From Luscinia megarhynchos (taxonomy: Eukaryota > Chordata > Aves > Passeriformes > Turdidae): 64,000 nucleotides of DNA. How positions within the stretch are numbered: position 1 is the first letter of the stretch; every line of letters begins with the position of its first letter. Position numbers and translations under genes: made by a program. Below are positions 1-12,465 of the stretch, in pieces. The stretch covers positions 63,469,352 through 63,533,351 of the forward strand of contig JAPFBE010000003.1 of NCBI GenBank assembly GCA_034336665.1, in the 5' to 3' direction. The notes beneath the pieces were generated by a model. That model saw only the letters and a list, made by a program, of their open reading frames with translations. It was not told the DNA's origin and searched no databases.

Positions 1-547
1 ATAGAGGAGCAATACCTTTGACTTTCTCATATTTACTCTGCTGGCTAAAAGAGGGCCTTCTGTCATCTCCAGATCATCAGCTGTTGAAAGCTGATGCCTT
101 TTTCATGAGGAGGAGCAGGAATATGGGGATGTTCCTATAAGCAAAAGGACAGTAATGATAATCTGCTCTGTCCTATCCTATCTCCTTGATTTTGACCTGG
201 GGAGAAGGAATGCTGAGCCTGAAGAAAGTAGGCAGAACTCAGGGCCCAGAAAAGACTAAGCTGAGAAATCTATAGGGACTGGCCAAAGCCCAGCTCCTGG
301 GAAGGAAAGTAGTATGGACCTAAGAAGGTCAGAAAAAAACAAACTTAAACCTACAACTTTGTTTGCAAATCTCATGTGGGGACTGCCTGACGATTCTTTT
401 TTGTACTTGTGGGATTGACACTGTTTACAAATGGCTGTGGATTAAGTCTCTACAACTGGATGATGAGGCAAGTTGAAGAAAGTGGATGTTGTAGAGACAT
501 TGTAAAGGACTGGTGCCATTTGTAAATGTAGCAGCTGGTGCAGAGGA
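1..547. other. Upstream flank, no gene seen
   Basis: No coding exon, RNA gene or clear repeat is recognised here. The stretch would hold the promoter and 5' untranslated region of the stomatin-like gene if the proposed first coding exon at 548-572 is right. I could not pick out a convincing TATA box or CpG island. Confidence 0.4.
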
Positions 548-572
548 ATGCTGGAGAAGGATATGCTTACAG
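548..572 (+). other. STOML3: Candidate first coding exon of the stomatin-like gene
   Basis: An ATG at 548 opens MLEKDMLT and runs into a good donor (G followed by gtaagc) in phase 1, exactly what exon 2 at 5512 needs (it begins with two bases, completing an Ala codon). The result is a 13-residue N-terminus before GIGVCGW, shorter than in human STOML3. Only phase and donor quality support it, across a 4.9 kb intron, so another upstream exon could be the true start. Confidence 0.45.
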
Positions 573-3500
573 GTAAGCTCCTGATTGATCACATCTCACC
601 CAAGCCCTCGTGCTGCTTTTGGAATAGAAGTTGAAGGTTTTAGCTATATCACAAATATGAAACTCTGCAGAAATAGCTGAACTGCAAGCAGCCCAAACCA
701 CAGTTGTCTAGCATTGCTTCTAAGTCAGTAAGTTCTGCTGAAGCAGCTTTTAGCTCAGTCTTTGTGGCTGTGCCCTGTGTCACAGGAGTGCACCGGGCTA
801 TTCAGCACCAGTGGACTTGCAGCTTGTAAACTGCTTTGCCCCAGAGCTCTCATGTGTTTAAATCTCTGAGTGTTCTAGAGTGCCCTGGGACATGGGATTG
901 CCCACATTCCCCAATATAGCCCCAAGGAGAAAGCATTAAGATTGCCCTGACTTAGATTTCAAAATTTTGAAAAGGGAATAAAAGTGCAGCTTAAGTTAAA
1001 ATGAAAAGAACTGATATAGTGATGTTCCTGAACACAAAAAAAAACCACCATCTGCTTTACTCACCTGTATCTTCAGTCACCTCAGGGAGTTGTCAATAAA
1101 CAGGTAGCAATTATGTCTGTTAACTTTTACTATGTGTTGCTCTTTTATCTGATGGTATGAACAGCTGTTTAAATTGTGGTATTCAAATTGTTCAGAATTA
1201 GGCTATTTTCAATAACTTTGGTTTTGCTCTAAAATAAAAATTGTTGGGATAGTTTTGTGTATTATGTTTTCGCTTCTGAAATAATTAAACCACAATTCCC
1301 TTGTCACCATTCACACATGCTACACTGATAGTAAGTATCTGTCCTGGAGAGGTGTGATCATACAGCTCAGTGTTTAGAAGTCAGATAATGAGGAAAATGC
1401 TACAAATGGCCTAAAATTAATTTTGACACATGTTTGGGAGCATATTGCAATAAGCATGTCAATCCTGATTTTTCAAGCTGTGCTTATGGCTTTCAGTGGG
1501 ATTTAAAATGTCGGCTCAGGGGTGTAGTTTCCTCTCTGTGAGACTGAAAAAGGATTCTCTGGGGAGCAGTTTTGAATGACCCATCTGGGGTCAGGGTGAT
1601 TACTGGCAGGGAGGAAGGCTTGGGTGAAGGGAAGCTGGAGCCAGATCTTTACATTCTAGATAGCAGATGTCCACGAAAAACAGCCCTGTAATTAATGCAG
1701 CTATATGTCAAATTCATAAATTACATATGAAAAAAACCATCTCTCATATTTTATGCAAATAACAAGCAACAGCCTTGTCCTTTGAGAGGGCTGCCCTCTG
1801 CTGCTACAGCCTCTAGAACTGGCTTAGTCTGAAATGCCATGCTTAGTTTGATTGTCAAAATATTTTGTGAAAAATACTCGGGGGACAGTTTTAAGGCTTG
1901 GGAGCTGAAATGCTTCTGCTGTGGTTTTGAGGTTATCCAGCTCAACAGGGCTCAGCCTGTACTGATGGACAGTGTGAAGAAGGGTGTGATGAGCTATTGT
2001 ACACTGTCTGGAGACCTCACCTGGAGTTTTGTTTATTTATTATGCTGGTGTTTGAGATCTGAACAGTAGCTGAGCCTCGAAACAGCAGAGGAACAGCACA
2101 GAATCTGCATTCTGCCTTTATGGCATCCTAGGTTGGGAAAGACCTCTTAAGATCGAGTCCAACCATTAACCCAGCACTGCCAAGTCCACCACTAAACCGC
2201 ATCCTTAAGTGCCACATCTATGTGTTCTTGAAATGCCACCAGGGAGGGCGACTCCCACTTCCCTGGGTAGCTTGTTCCAGTGTTTGGGAACTCTTTTGGT
2301 GAAGTAAGTTTTTCCTCATATTTAGTCTAAGCCTCCCCTGGCTCAACTTGAGGGCGTTTATTCTTATACTGTTCCTTGTTACTTAATAGAAAAGACCAGT
2401 CCTCACTCTGCTACAGCCTCCTTTCAGGCAGGTGTAGAGAGTGCTAAGATCTCCCCTGAGCCACATTTTCTTCAGGCTATACCTCAGCTGCTCCTCACAG
2501 GACTTACTTTATCTTCCTGTCTTGTTTGTGGGGTTTTTAATCTCTAGTGGTGGATTCACAGAAATAATTTTGAGCTTGTATTTTGTGGGGGCTAAGACCA
2601 GCTGGTCCAAGTGCAGGCAGCCACAGAATACCATCCAGTTCCATCAGAGACACAAGCTTGGTGTTTGTAAACATCCTCTCCTCACCAGGGTAACTCACTC
2701 CCAGAAGACTTGTACAGGGGATTTCTCCATCTCTCATCCTGCCTCCCTCTTCAGCATTTTGCACGAGCCCTGCAGTTTCAAGGTACGCTGCTGTCTCATC
2801 TGTGAGGGGGTCAGAGCTTCCCTCCAAGGGGATGGATGCCCAGAGAGAGAGACCCAAGAAAATGAACACAGAACATCTAATTGGTAAGCCTGGCTTTGTG
2901 TGTGCAAGTGGGTTTTTTCTCAATAGTGTTAAACAGGAGCAGAACTAAGTACAAAAAATGTACAAAAAATGTACATTTGATCTACATTCGATGTCTGACA
3001 TAGACTGAAGATGAAAGCTCAGAATCTGCCACTGTGAGTGACACAGCAAGTTGCCTTATGCTGCCCTACCAGGATGCATCAGCATCTACCTTCTGCCAAC
3101 ATGGCCCCATGGATAAAAAATACTGATTCAGCTATTGATACAGTTCTGTATAGAGGGATGGGCTGGGGAGAGGAAAATAGGATCTAGCTAGGGAAAACAG
3201 AAGAATTTTTCAGCCCCTAGTAGAAAGCAGGAAGGTACATGGATGTTAAAGAGGCTGAGTCTACTCTATCTTTTTGGTGACTTAGGAGTCATTTTCTTCT
3301 TCATTTCATTTGCTTTCCAAGTGTGAAGTCCACATCATGAGTTTGTTTACCAATTGTGTTTGTGGTGTACCCTATTGAGTGTATCAAGAAAAACTGAAGT
3401 GAATTTAATTCCAGTACTCTGGAGTTTTTCCATAATGGCTGTGTGATGAGCTCTCATATTTTGTGGTGCATTGCAGCTCCTGGTTTTCTCTGGACTAAAG

Positions 3501-6500
3501 AGTCAAGTGAGATTTTTGGTGGTTATGACTATTATAATCTATATACAGGGATGGCAAACCCAGGTCAATGATACATGGAATTGTGACTGGTTCTTCACTA
3601 CTGATTTTTCTAGAGTTTTTTATTTGTTGTGTAGTTAAATGGTTTGAATCTTTAGGGTAATCAGAGAAGATCTGTGGTGATTTGGGGGAGCTGGGAGTTT
3701 CATTCAAAGGTATATTTTCATTTCATATTTTCTGCTTTTCTAACTGTAACCTACATTATTAGCTGGCATCAGGATCTCAAAACAGTTCTTGTGGAGAAGG
3801 ATTCAATTGTACTTTGTCAGGTTTTGGATGCATGCTTTTTGCCCATGGTGCTTAGGGGTGATATCTTGACCCCTAACTCTTCTCAGCTGTTTGAGTGCTG
3901 GCATTTTTTCCCATCTAATCTCCCATCTGTGGATTGTGTCATTCCCACCAAGCATCTTCAGAGTAGACTCAGATGATGCTACAACCCAAAATTACTTTTG
4001 AGGAGGTTCTTCATAACCAAAATTGTCACTGGAGAAAAATATCTTCAGACTTTTTTTTTTTAATTGGTCATTTATATGAAATTGAGAGTAAAAATATTGA
4101 GTTCTGCTGAACAAAACATCCCTTCATAATTAATTTGCTCAGATTTCAGGTTAAGAATTATGAATGATGCTTATTCTGTGACTTTCCTTGATCTCTTTCC
4201 ACTGACTAAAAGACACTTGACTGCTCTAATTTTATGTGCCTGTTGTAGTTTTAACACACCACTAGTGTAATGTGAGAACAGACAGCAGTGGAAGGGTTAA
4301 AGATTTTCACACTAAATCCTAATAATCCTGTTTTTATACACATGGCCTTCAGTTGTGCCTTAGGGAAGCTCCTCAAATCAATTTTAGCACTGATTGCAGA
4401 GTGCCTGATGATACCTCATAAAACAACCAGGGATTTAAAGCTGCTGTTTTTTGGGAAGGGTGAGGAGGAAAGCTGGGCTCCCAGTGCACCAATTCTGTGC
4501 CCTGCTCTCAGGGAAACCTGAACCCAGGCCCTTCTGAATGCAAAAGTGTTTACATGTGAGTGATTCAATCTGCATCAGGGGCTCAGAAGCAGAATGGGCA
4601 AAGCTGTGAGCAGTGGGGGCAGGATGTAACACCAGGTGTGCAGCCACCACTGCAGCAGCACAGGGGCTGCAGGAGGGATGTGCTGTGCACCCTCCTTCCC
4701 TGGGGTGGCTGGGAATGTTCTGACAAACTTGTCAGTCCTGCTCTGCTGGTCTGCCTGCTTGTGCCTTACAGATAAAGGAGACTCATGCTGTTTTTTGTTC
4801 TCCTACACAGTATAAATTGAATTGTCTCCTATTTATCATTCTTGTCTTGATGTGAGTTTTATTTGGTATCAGAAATTTCCAGTGCTGCCCTACACCTTTG
4901 AAATAACTTACCTTACTACTGCCTTCCTTTCAGGCACTAAAATAATAAAATCAGTTTTATATTTGTTTTGTTCATTAGAATGAAGTCTTGGGATGAGATG
5001 AGCTGAATGCACTGAGACAACTGCTTAAAGTGCATGGACATGCATTTTGACAAGCACTAATTTTGAAGTTTTATGGGCCAGTGTATGGACTGGTCCATAC
5101 ATATTCCTCAAACTGTTCATTAAAGAAAGCAGGAGTTCCCCTCATTTACCTTATTACCTGTTTCACACAAACTAAACCCTTTACCTCACCCGATGGTTTC
5201 ATACTCATGGTTACTCCACCCAATCATTTATTTCTCCTTCACAGCCCCCAGCTTTGGCATTATCTTCCATTTTCCTCTTTTTTCCTGTTGCAAAATGTGT
5301 TTTCTGAACTTTTTTAAACTTTCTGTTTAGAAGGGCCATAAAGTTGAATGTTTGGTTAGGTCCTTTGTGGCTTTGAGCGATGGCAGGGAGGAAGAGGGAG
5401 TGAGGTTTGTGGACTTTGCAGTCCCATATGGTTGCACTGGGTTAGATGTACTTCCCTGGGATAACTCCTCAATTTTGCATTCATTGCTCTTCTTCCTCAT
5501 ATTTTTTATAGCTGACAGGCAGGATGGAATTGGTGTCTGTGGCTGGATCCTGGTTTCCCTTTCATTCCTCCTGGTGCTTATTACCTTCCCTGTTTCCATC
5601 TGGGCATGTATTAAGGTAAGCTGGCAGGATCTGATGTGAGGAATGGTCTGTTATCACTGCTGTTACTTTTCACTGAGTTAGAATAAGGCAACTCACATTC
5701 CCGTTTTGGGACTCATAAGGGTTTGTGGCAAAGATATGCTCTGGAAAGGAGATCCACACAGTTTCTTTCACAAATGTTCTGTACTGCCACACCTTCTTCA
5801 CTTAATTTCTTCCAGTCTCAACATTCATCATCTGTTAAACTTCTGGTTAAACATCAGTTGAATGTCAGGCCTTCAGTAGTCATCATGCACTAAGTGAAGC
5901 AGTTTAGATTACCTGAGGTGAGAGCCCCTTTACCTACAACTCCTCTGAGTGTGCTGCTGATGTTGAGAGAGCTCTGGGGTGTCCTTTTTTAGATCACTGT
6001 TAATTCTTCCATTTGGGATCTGTTTTGTAACCTGTTTCTAAGGACAGGGGCTGAGTTTTTCCAGCAAATCATGAGTCAAGTAGAAGATGTGAAGAAAGTG
6101 ATTTGCAGCTTTGTTGCTTCCTATATTATTTGCTCTTTCTTCAGATTTGATATGGGTGCCAAAGATTAAAGATCAGGGGGTGAGAATATAATCAGTTGTA
6201 AAATTCTAAATTTAAAATGTTTTCCTAGGTTGTCAGAGAATATGAACGTGCTGTTGTATTTCGTCTGGGACGTATACTGTCTAAGAAAGCAAAGGGACCA
6301 GGTGAATACATGCAGTTTTACTCTGTTAAAGTCCTCTGGGTTTTTTTATGTTATTACAATGCACTCAGACCACACAGAGAATTGCAGAGGTTCCATGAAA
6401 TCCTTCTTCATGGCATAGAAGGGAATGAGAAGGTCCCCTCTACTGCAGATCCTTTACCTGCAGATTTATTTTCACTTTTCTGAAGAGAAGATAGAGCCAC

Positions 6501-9500
6501 CCTCCTGTCATAGCACAGAAGTTTGAGTACCTTGATACCAGGTATGACTTTGCTGCTGGGTAATGTGGACCACAGAAGGATGAGCTCATGCTGCAGACAC
6601 TGTCAGGGATTGCAGGGAGGTTTAAATGCAGTGCTCAGGTCTGCCACAGTCTTCTTTGAGCAACTGTGGCCTCTCTCCCTGCACCTCACTGCCAACACAG
6701 CTTGTTCCTTGCAGCTCCTCTGCTCTGGAAATGGTAAATGTGTCAGGGCAGCTACACTGAGTCTGCTGCAACCCCCTAGGACCAGCTTACAAATCACAAA
6801 TCAAACCCAGCTACACGAGGAGTTTGCATTGGTGCAGTTACCACCTCTGGGCAATGAAATGGGCAAACTGGAAGTTGAAATAACAGGAAAAAGTCCTTTT
6901 CAGGTACTGTCCTTCCTCTTGAATCGTAGTCACAGGGTCCAAAGAGCAGAAAGGCCAGGGCCAGGGATCTTCTGTGTGACTCTGGGCACCAAAACAACAT
7001 TCTAAGATTACAATAGAAGATTAGAAGTTTTGTCCAGCTCCCTCTCCAGTGAAGGATTTCACTTCTTCACAGGATTTGTCACATCTTGGGACAGTGTTCA
7101 TCATGTGGTGCAGGAATCTGGACTTGGGTGATGTCTTTCCTGAGGACACATACTGAACCACACATGGCTTGTGATTTTAAAAAGTAAAATTAAAGGCATG
7201 GGAGGAATTTCTGCCAAAATTCTCATGGCAGACTTCAGACAAGAGCTTCAAGCTGCCCATTTCCAGACCAGAGTCCTAGGTCATTGAGCTCTAATGAGTT
7301 CACATTATTTGCAGATCATTGCACTTCCCTCTGTTATTTGAGAATGTAAAACACCACTCTTGTCTTGTCTTGTAAGCAGAAAGGACAACTGCAGTGATAA
7401 GGCAGGGTGTTATTCCCCATCTTGTAGGTATTTCCATTTGTTAATTTTATCTAGAATACCTGGACTTCAGTTTTAGAGGTGTTTCATCTAATAATTTTTA
7501 TTTTTCAGGATTGATCCTTGTCCTTCCGTGTACAGATACATTTATCAAGGTTGATCTTAGGACAGTCACCTGTAAGATTCCTCCACAAGAGGTAAACTCT
7601 CTAGCAACCATCTAAGACAGGAACAAAAGATGCAGCAGATTCATGGCACAATCAAAAACAGTGCACATGTTTTGTAATTTTGCCATGCTGAGCTACCATA
7701 CAGATTTTAGCTTCTTTGCTGTATCTTCTGGATTTCAAGCTGCTTACAATAAAACTTCTTGCCCAAAGAAGTTGTGGGTACCCCATCCCTGGAAGTGTTC
7801 AAAGCCAGGTTGGAGGGGGCTCTGAACACCCCAGTCTAGGAGAAGGTGTGCCTGCCCTTGGGAGAGAGATGGGAAATTTAAGGTCCCTTCCAACCTAAAC
7901 CATTCTATGATTCTTCTAGTCAAAATCTGCAGATGCATCATTGCAGGTCAAGGTGGTGTTCAGAACTGTGATTTCAAAAATAAGGGAAAGGAGTTACAAG
8001 TGTGAATGAGAGGGAGAACAAGAGAAGAGTGGGCTGCAAAATTCCCAGTTGTAAATTAATGTCTTAATAAAATTGAATCTGACATGGAGCTCGCCATTCA
8101 AAAGAGACTTCTACATGTGTCTGAAAAGGCAAATTACCCATGGGTAACAAATTCCATTAAATTAACAGGAATTAGCAGACAAGCTTCCACAAAACTCAGG
8201 TCCAAGCAAGAATGGATGGAGGAAGCAAGATACATCAAAGCAGGGTATATCTTCAGGCATTTTATTGGCAAATTTTGACTGAAAAATTTAATCTGAAGAA
8301 TCAGTTGTTGAACAATCATGTTCTGATTAAGTTTTGTTTCTTTGTGGCATCAGTCCCATGGCAGAACAATTCTGTTTATGGAGTTGGCACTGCTGTCCAT
8401 TTCTTTAAACAAAGAGCAGAGGGAGAAGAGGCAGCTCCAAGAAGTTTTGAGCCCCCAGAATTTCCTACTGTGTTACCCCAGGAGATGTTTTTTTGGCTAT
8501 TATCTTTCTGTAAGCAGAAAGAGCCTTTTCTCAGAGTACAGGGTGCAGGGGTGTGTGGTGTGAAATGAAAAATGGCTCCCCCAAAATGTGAGGCTGGAAG
8601 GAAGATGGTTGCTGGGCTTGACTTGTATAAGGCTTAGCAGCTTTTGGCCAGGCTTCTGCAGCAGTTGGCAGGGGTTTTGTGAAGCACTTGCAGGCAAAAG
8701 ATGCTGAGGAGGGAAGTGATAGTTGAGCATCATCAGTTTTCCACTGAGACCTTCTGAGGAACAGAGAGCTTGTCTGGCAAAAGATGACAACTCTGCTATG
8801 AATGCTTAAATATTTCTTTCAGTTTCTCCTCACAATTTCTTGCACTTTTTATTTTTGATTTAATTTGTTGGAGTTTCTTACAAATACACTGTTTAGGGGA
8901 AGTAGCACAGATCTTTCCAATCTGCATGAAATGTATGAACTCATTAATAGACCTTTCTACAAGAAAGGAAGAGGATGGCCATCATTTATTGTTGCAAAAG
9001 AAATGAGTTCAATATATGAGATTCACTAACTATTGAAGCAGTTATTTAGAGGGTATGTAAAGCATTTTTCCCTGGTTTAAACTCTGCTGATGCTGGACAG
9101 CTCTCTTGAAGTAATTTCTTGGGGGAATGACAAAAAAATCAAAAGAAATTATTTGTGTGTTTGAATTGTCTGTGCCTTTTACTAACTAAGGGTTAAATAT
9201 ATATATATATATATATATATATTCCCCTTCCTAGGCAAAGGATGTGTTGTTGGACCTTTCTGTGACTGTGTGCATTTGTCAAATGCAGATCCTCACGAGG
9301 GATGCAGTTACTGCCCAGGTGGATGGGGTGGTGCGCTACAGGATCCACAGCGCTGTCAGTGCAGTTGCCAATGTCACTGATGTCCACTCTGCCACCTTGC
9401 TCCTGGCACAGACAACCCTGAGAAACGTTCTGGGTACACAGAGCTTGGCTCAGCTGCTGGCAGGCCGTGAGGAGATTGCACAGAGTATCCAGGTAAATCT

Positions 9501-11192
9501 GGCACTCAGAATTCACAGGCAAGGAGATGTCTTCTGGGCTGTAGCAAATTAGAAATAATCTTTCTTTCTTCAACAAAATCTTCCTTTATGGTTTCTTTTC
9601 AATTATACATCTCATTTCTTAGAATAAGAAAGAGTTATTCTAAAGGTATTTCCCCAGGCTCTTGTAGCAGAGTTATCTCTATCAAAAAGCAATTAAAATT
9701 CTGAAATTATCCAGTGATTTTAAAAAAATCAGCTTAGCCTTTGCACAGAGGCAGCTGCAAACATGGAGAAAGAAGTCTGGGAAGCTCTATCTTGAGCAGA
9801 CCCTTGATTGAGGCAAGACTTGGATCTCCTGTCATTACAGCTAAGAGTACAAAATGGAGCTGTTGTATGCTTTAAAATGCTGTCTGGTTTCTTTTTTGAT
9901 TTGGCAGCCAAGGAGAGAGCAGAGGAAAAATCCAACACCTGATTTCCTAATTTCAGTCAGAGACAAGGCATATCAGACCAAAGGGAGACTGTACCCTCTG
10001 CAGCCAGGAGAGTGGCCATGGGCAGAGACAGGGCTGTGGTGGTGGTGTGGACTGCAGGAGTGCCCAGGAGCTGAGCACAGAGGAGTCTGCCAGTGCTGCA
10101 GGGCTGTCGTGTGTCTCACCCATAGAGTACTTTTACCTTGTTGTGCTGTTTAAGGAAATTGCTGTAGTATTTCTTTGTAAAAGAGAGTTTAGAAATGCCC
10201 ACCTAAGGAAAGGAAGGGGCTCATAATTTAGGAAGCAGGAGAGCAGCCCCACAGGAGACACTGGTGTTGACCAGCAAGTGTTTGGTGAGGCTGTGGTACC
10301 CACTGTGCACACACCATGCTGGGTGCTGGTGCCCCTGGAGCATCCCCTGTCTGCTGTGCAGGTTTGCCCTGTCCTTCTGTCCCAGCAGGGTACACCATGT
10401 GGCTGTCTGTCTGCCAGCACTGTGCTCCTCCTGGCGTGTTGTTTGTCCCCAAGGCTGCCCTGGACAGTGCCACGGAGCAGTGGGGAGTCAAAGTGGCTCG
10501 TGTGGAGATCAAAGACATCCGGATCCCCATGGCCATGCAGAGGGCAATGGCAGCTGAGGCAGAGGCTGCTCGAGAGACCAAAGCTAAGGTGAGACCCAGG
10601 ACAGTGTCCACCTCCAGGCTTTCATTTCCTTGTCACAGAACCACAGAAATGTTTAGGATGGACAAGACCTCTCAGATCACCAAGTCCAACCCTCAAACCC
10701 CACACTACCAAGTCCACCACTATACCATGTACCTAAGCACCACATCTGCACACCCTTTAAATGACCACCAGGGTTAGTGACCCCACCACTTCCCTGGGCA
10801 TCCTCTTCCAATGCTTGACAACCTAATTTTTTTCCTAATATCCAATGTGAGCCTCCTCTGGGGCAACTTAAAGGGCTCTTGTCCTATGGTTCTAGGAATC
10901 CAAGCTAGTTTATTTTCCTCTCTTTATAAAGCTGGATTTTCACCACTACAGGCAGCAGTTCCATGCCATTTTCATTTCTGTTCCTTTGCAGGTTGTGGCA
11001 GCTGAAGGAGAAAGGAATGCTTCCAAAGCTCTCCAGAAGGCCTCCATGGTGCTGACCGAGTCTCCAGCAGGTCTGCCACTGCGTTACCTGCAGACTTTAA
11101 CAGCTGTGGCAGCACAGAATAATTCCACCATTGTCTTTCCTCTCCCCATGAATATGTTTGGGAGTTTGGGCAAGAAAAGTACAGGGGCATAA
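548..11192 (+). CDS. STOML3: Stomatin-family membrane protein, closest to STOML3 (7 coding exons)
   Basis: Predicted exons: 548-572 (inferred), 5512-5615, 6229-6301, 7509-7591, 9289-9492, 10454-10588 and 10992-11192, all with GT-AG borders and consistent phases, giving about 274 residues (human STOML3 is about 290). After a short N-terminus comes [12 protein letters not shown], the start of the hydrophobic hairpin inserted in the inner membrane leaflet, with the conserved Pro in TFPVS and Cys residues suited to palmitoylation. The PHB/SPFH domain follows ([40 protein letters not shown]), then the charged coiled-coil segment [11 protein letters not shown] and the C-terminal [26 protein letters not shown] and SAVSAVANV favour STOML3 over STOM. 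Family members oligomerise in cholesterol-rich membrane and modulate ion channels; STOML3 does so in mechanosensory neurons. It ends tail-to-tail with the C4 gene. A lineage-specific paralogue cannot be excluded. Confidence 0.9.
2122..2505 (-). repeat. CR1 LINE fragment, 3' end
   Basis: The + strand starts with ggttgggaaagacctctta and continues with CR1-typical text such as caagtccaccactaaac and cttccctgggtagcttgttcc. This is the reverse complement of the CR1 3' end, so the element lies on the - strand, inside intron 1 of the stomatin-like gene. It is 5'-truncated, as nearly all CR1 copies are. Confidence 0.85.
7761..7914 (+). repeat. CR1 LINE fragment, 3' end
   Basis: The segment contains catccctggaagtgttcaa and ends with ccttccaacctaaaccattc followed by tatgattct, the diagnostic CR1 3' terminus in forward orientation. 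It sits in intron 4 of the stomatin-like gene. Confidence 0.88.
9196..9222. repeat. (AT)n microsatellite
   Basis: About 13 uninterrupted AT dinucleotides in intron 4 of the stomatin-like gene, roughly 65 bases before the acceptor of exon 5 at 9289. Probably length-polymorphic. Confidence 0.95.
10633..10895 (-). repeat. CR1 LINE fragment
   Basis: The stretch has caagtccaaccctcaaaccc, accaagtccaccactatacc and cttccctgggcatcctcttcc-like text, the reverse complement of a CR1 3' region. It fills most of the 400-base intron 6 of the stomatin-like gene, so the insertion roughly tripled that intron. Confidence 0.83.
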
Positions 11193-12465
11193 AGACTGCT
11201 TGTTCTATGCTAGCTCGTAGGCCAGAGATATTTAAAGGTTTTCCTAGGAAGCAAGGGGGTCCCAATTGGCAGAGTTAAAGTAGAAGCATGCTTGGGTCCT
11301 CTCTCCCCAAAATAAAATAAGTTTAATAACCATACACAGCTCCCACATTGAGACTGCATTTGCAAAGTTCAGACACTAAGCAGTTCCAGCTTAGACTCAC
11401 CTGCAAATAAAATGGAAGAAAATATGTAAAATGTATGTTAGACGTAATATAAAATTTTAATGATGCTTTCACCACACTTTACAGAGTCTTGAGTGTTGCA
11501 ATTATTTGATGATTTGTCTGCTAGGCAAGAACCTCTGAGCTGTTGATGTACTCGACACAGCAGAAGGGTCAGACATTGGTATTTAACTCAAACCCTGTGG
11601 AGTGGAAAGGAAGGATTTGGCTCTTAACCTTAGAGGTGATTCTTTCCATAAATACTGGTAAAATTACTGGATAATGGGTATGTCAGTGGAACAGCCTATT
11701 CTTTATCTTATATTAATAGAAATTAGTACTTGCTTTACTGACCTCAGCTGTATTTTGCCATTTCACTGATTTTTATGTAAGATGTCTAGTAAAGTAAAGA
11801 GAATTCATGACCATGCATTATAGTCACATTTCATAAATGTGAAAGCTGGGGCAAACCTTGAGGTCCTCTTAGCTACCAGCCTAACGAAGCCTGTGGAAGA
11901 CTCCTGAGTCCAGCACAGGACATGCTCAGTGTACCACTTCTAGTTCCAGTTTTAAAAGTATATGAAATCCAGCCCTGGGGTCAGCAGGACTCACAATTAC
12001 AACCAGAAACCAGCTGATGTGTTGAAGCATGAGTGTTGGCATCTCTTCTCTTTCAGCAGCAGTGTAAAGCAGGTAAGCCCACGAGCGCCCAGTTTTCTTT
12101 TAGACCCATGAAAATGTCTTGGCCTTTTTAAAATCGTTTTTTCTTGCCCAGGACTGCAGGAATTAATCAGGCAACGCACAATGTGTTTTTCTTTTGACTC
12201 TTTGCACTATTGTATAATAGCTCAAGGAGACAGAAACTCCTGCCCTCTCTTCCCCAGAGTCAGGTACAATAAACACAGTAACTAGTAGCAGAACTGCATT
12301 TTTGTTGTATTACCCACATATATCCACAACAGGATACCCCAATCAGCAATACAGCAATGGAAGCAATGTTTCACGCGCCACTGGGATGCACAGGCTTTGC
12401 AGGAAGAATTCTGGCAGAAGGCAAGCTGCAGTCCCACAGAGAGACGTGGGGGTCAGAGCCATGGC
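11193..12465. other. Convergent intergenic region / 3' UTRs
   Basis: This region separates the stop of the stomatin-like gene (+) from the stop of C4 (-). It should hold both 3' untranslated regions. A canonical AATAAA lies at 11311 for the + gene. For the - gene I see only a weak AATACA candidate at 12306-12311, about 155 bases past the C4 stop. No other gene is recognised. Confidence 0.6.
11311..11316 (+). terminator. Polyadenylation signal AATAAA of the stomatin-like gene
   Basis: A canonical AATAAA occurs about 120 bases after the stop codon at 11192. A second AATAAA follows near 11406. The first would give a short 3' UTR. Confidence 0.55.

Noticed and set aside
2441..2923. Overlapping 148- and 128-codon frames on opposite strands
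   Set aside because: They overlap the end of a CR1 fragment inside intron 1 and show no protein family features.
9193..9576. 127-codon open frame on the - strand
   Set aside because: It is the antisense of stomatin-like exon 5 plus the AT repeat, which gives the run of Tyr-Ile; no independent motif.
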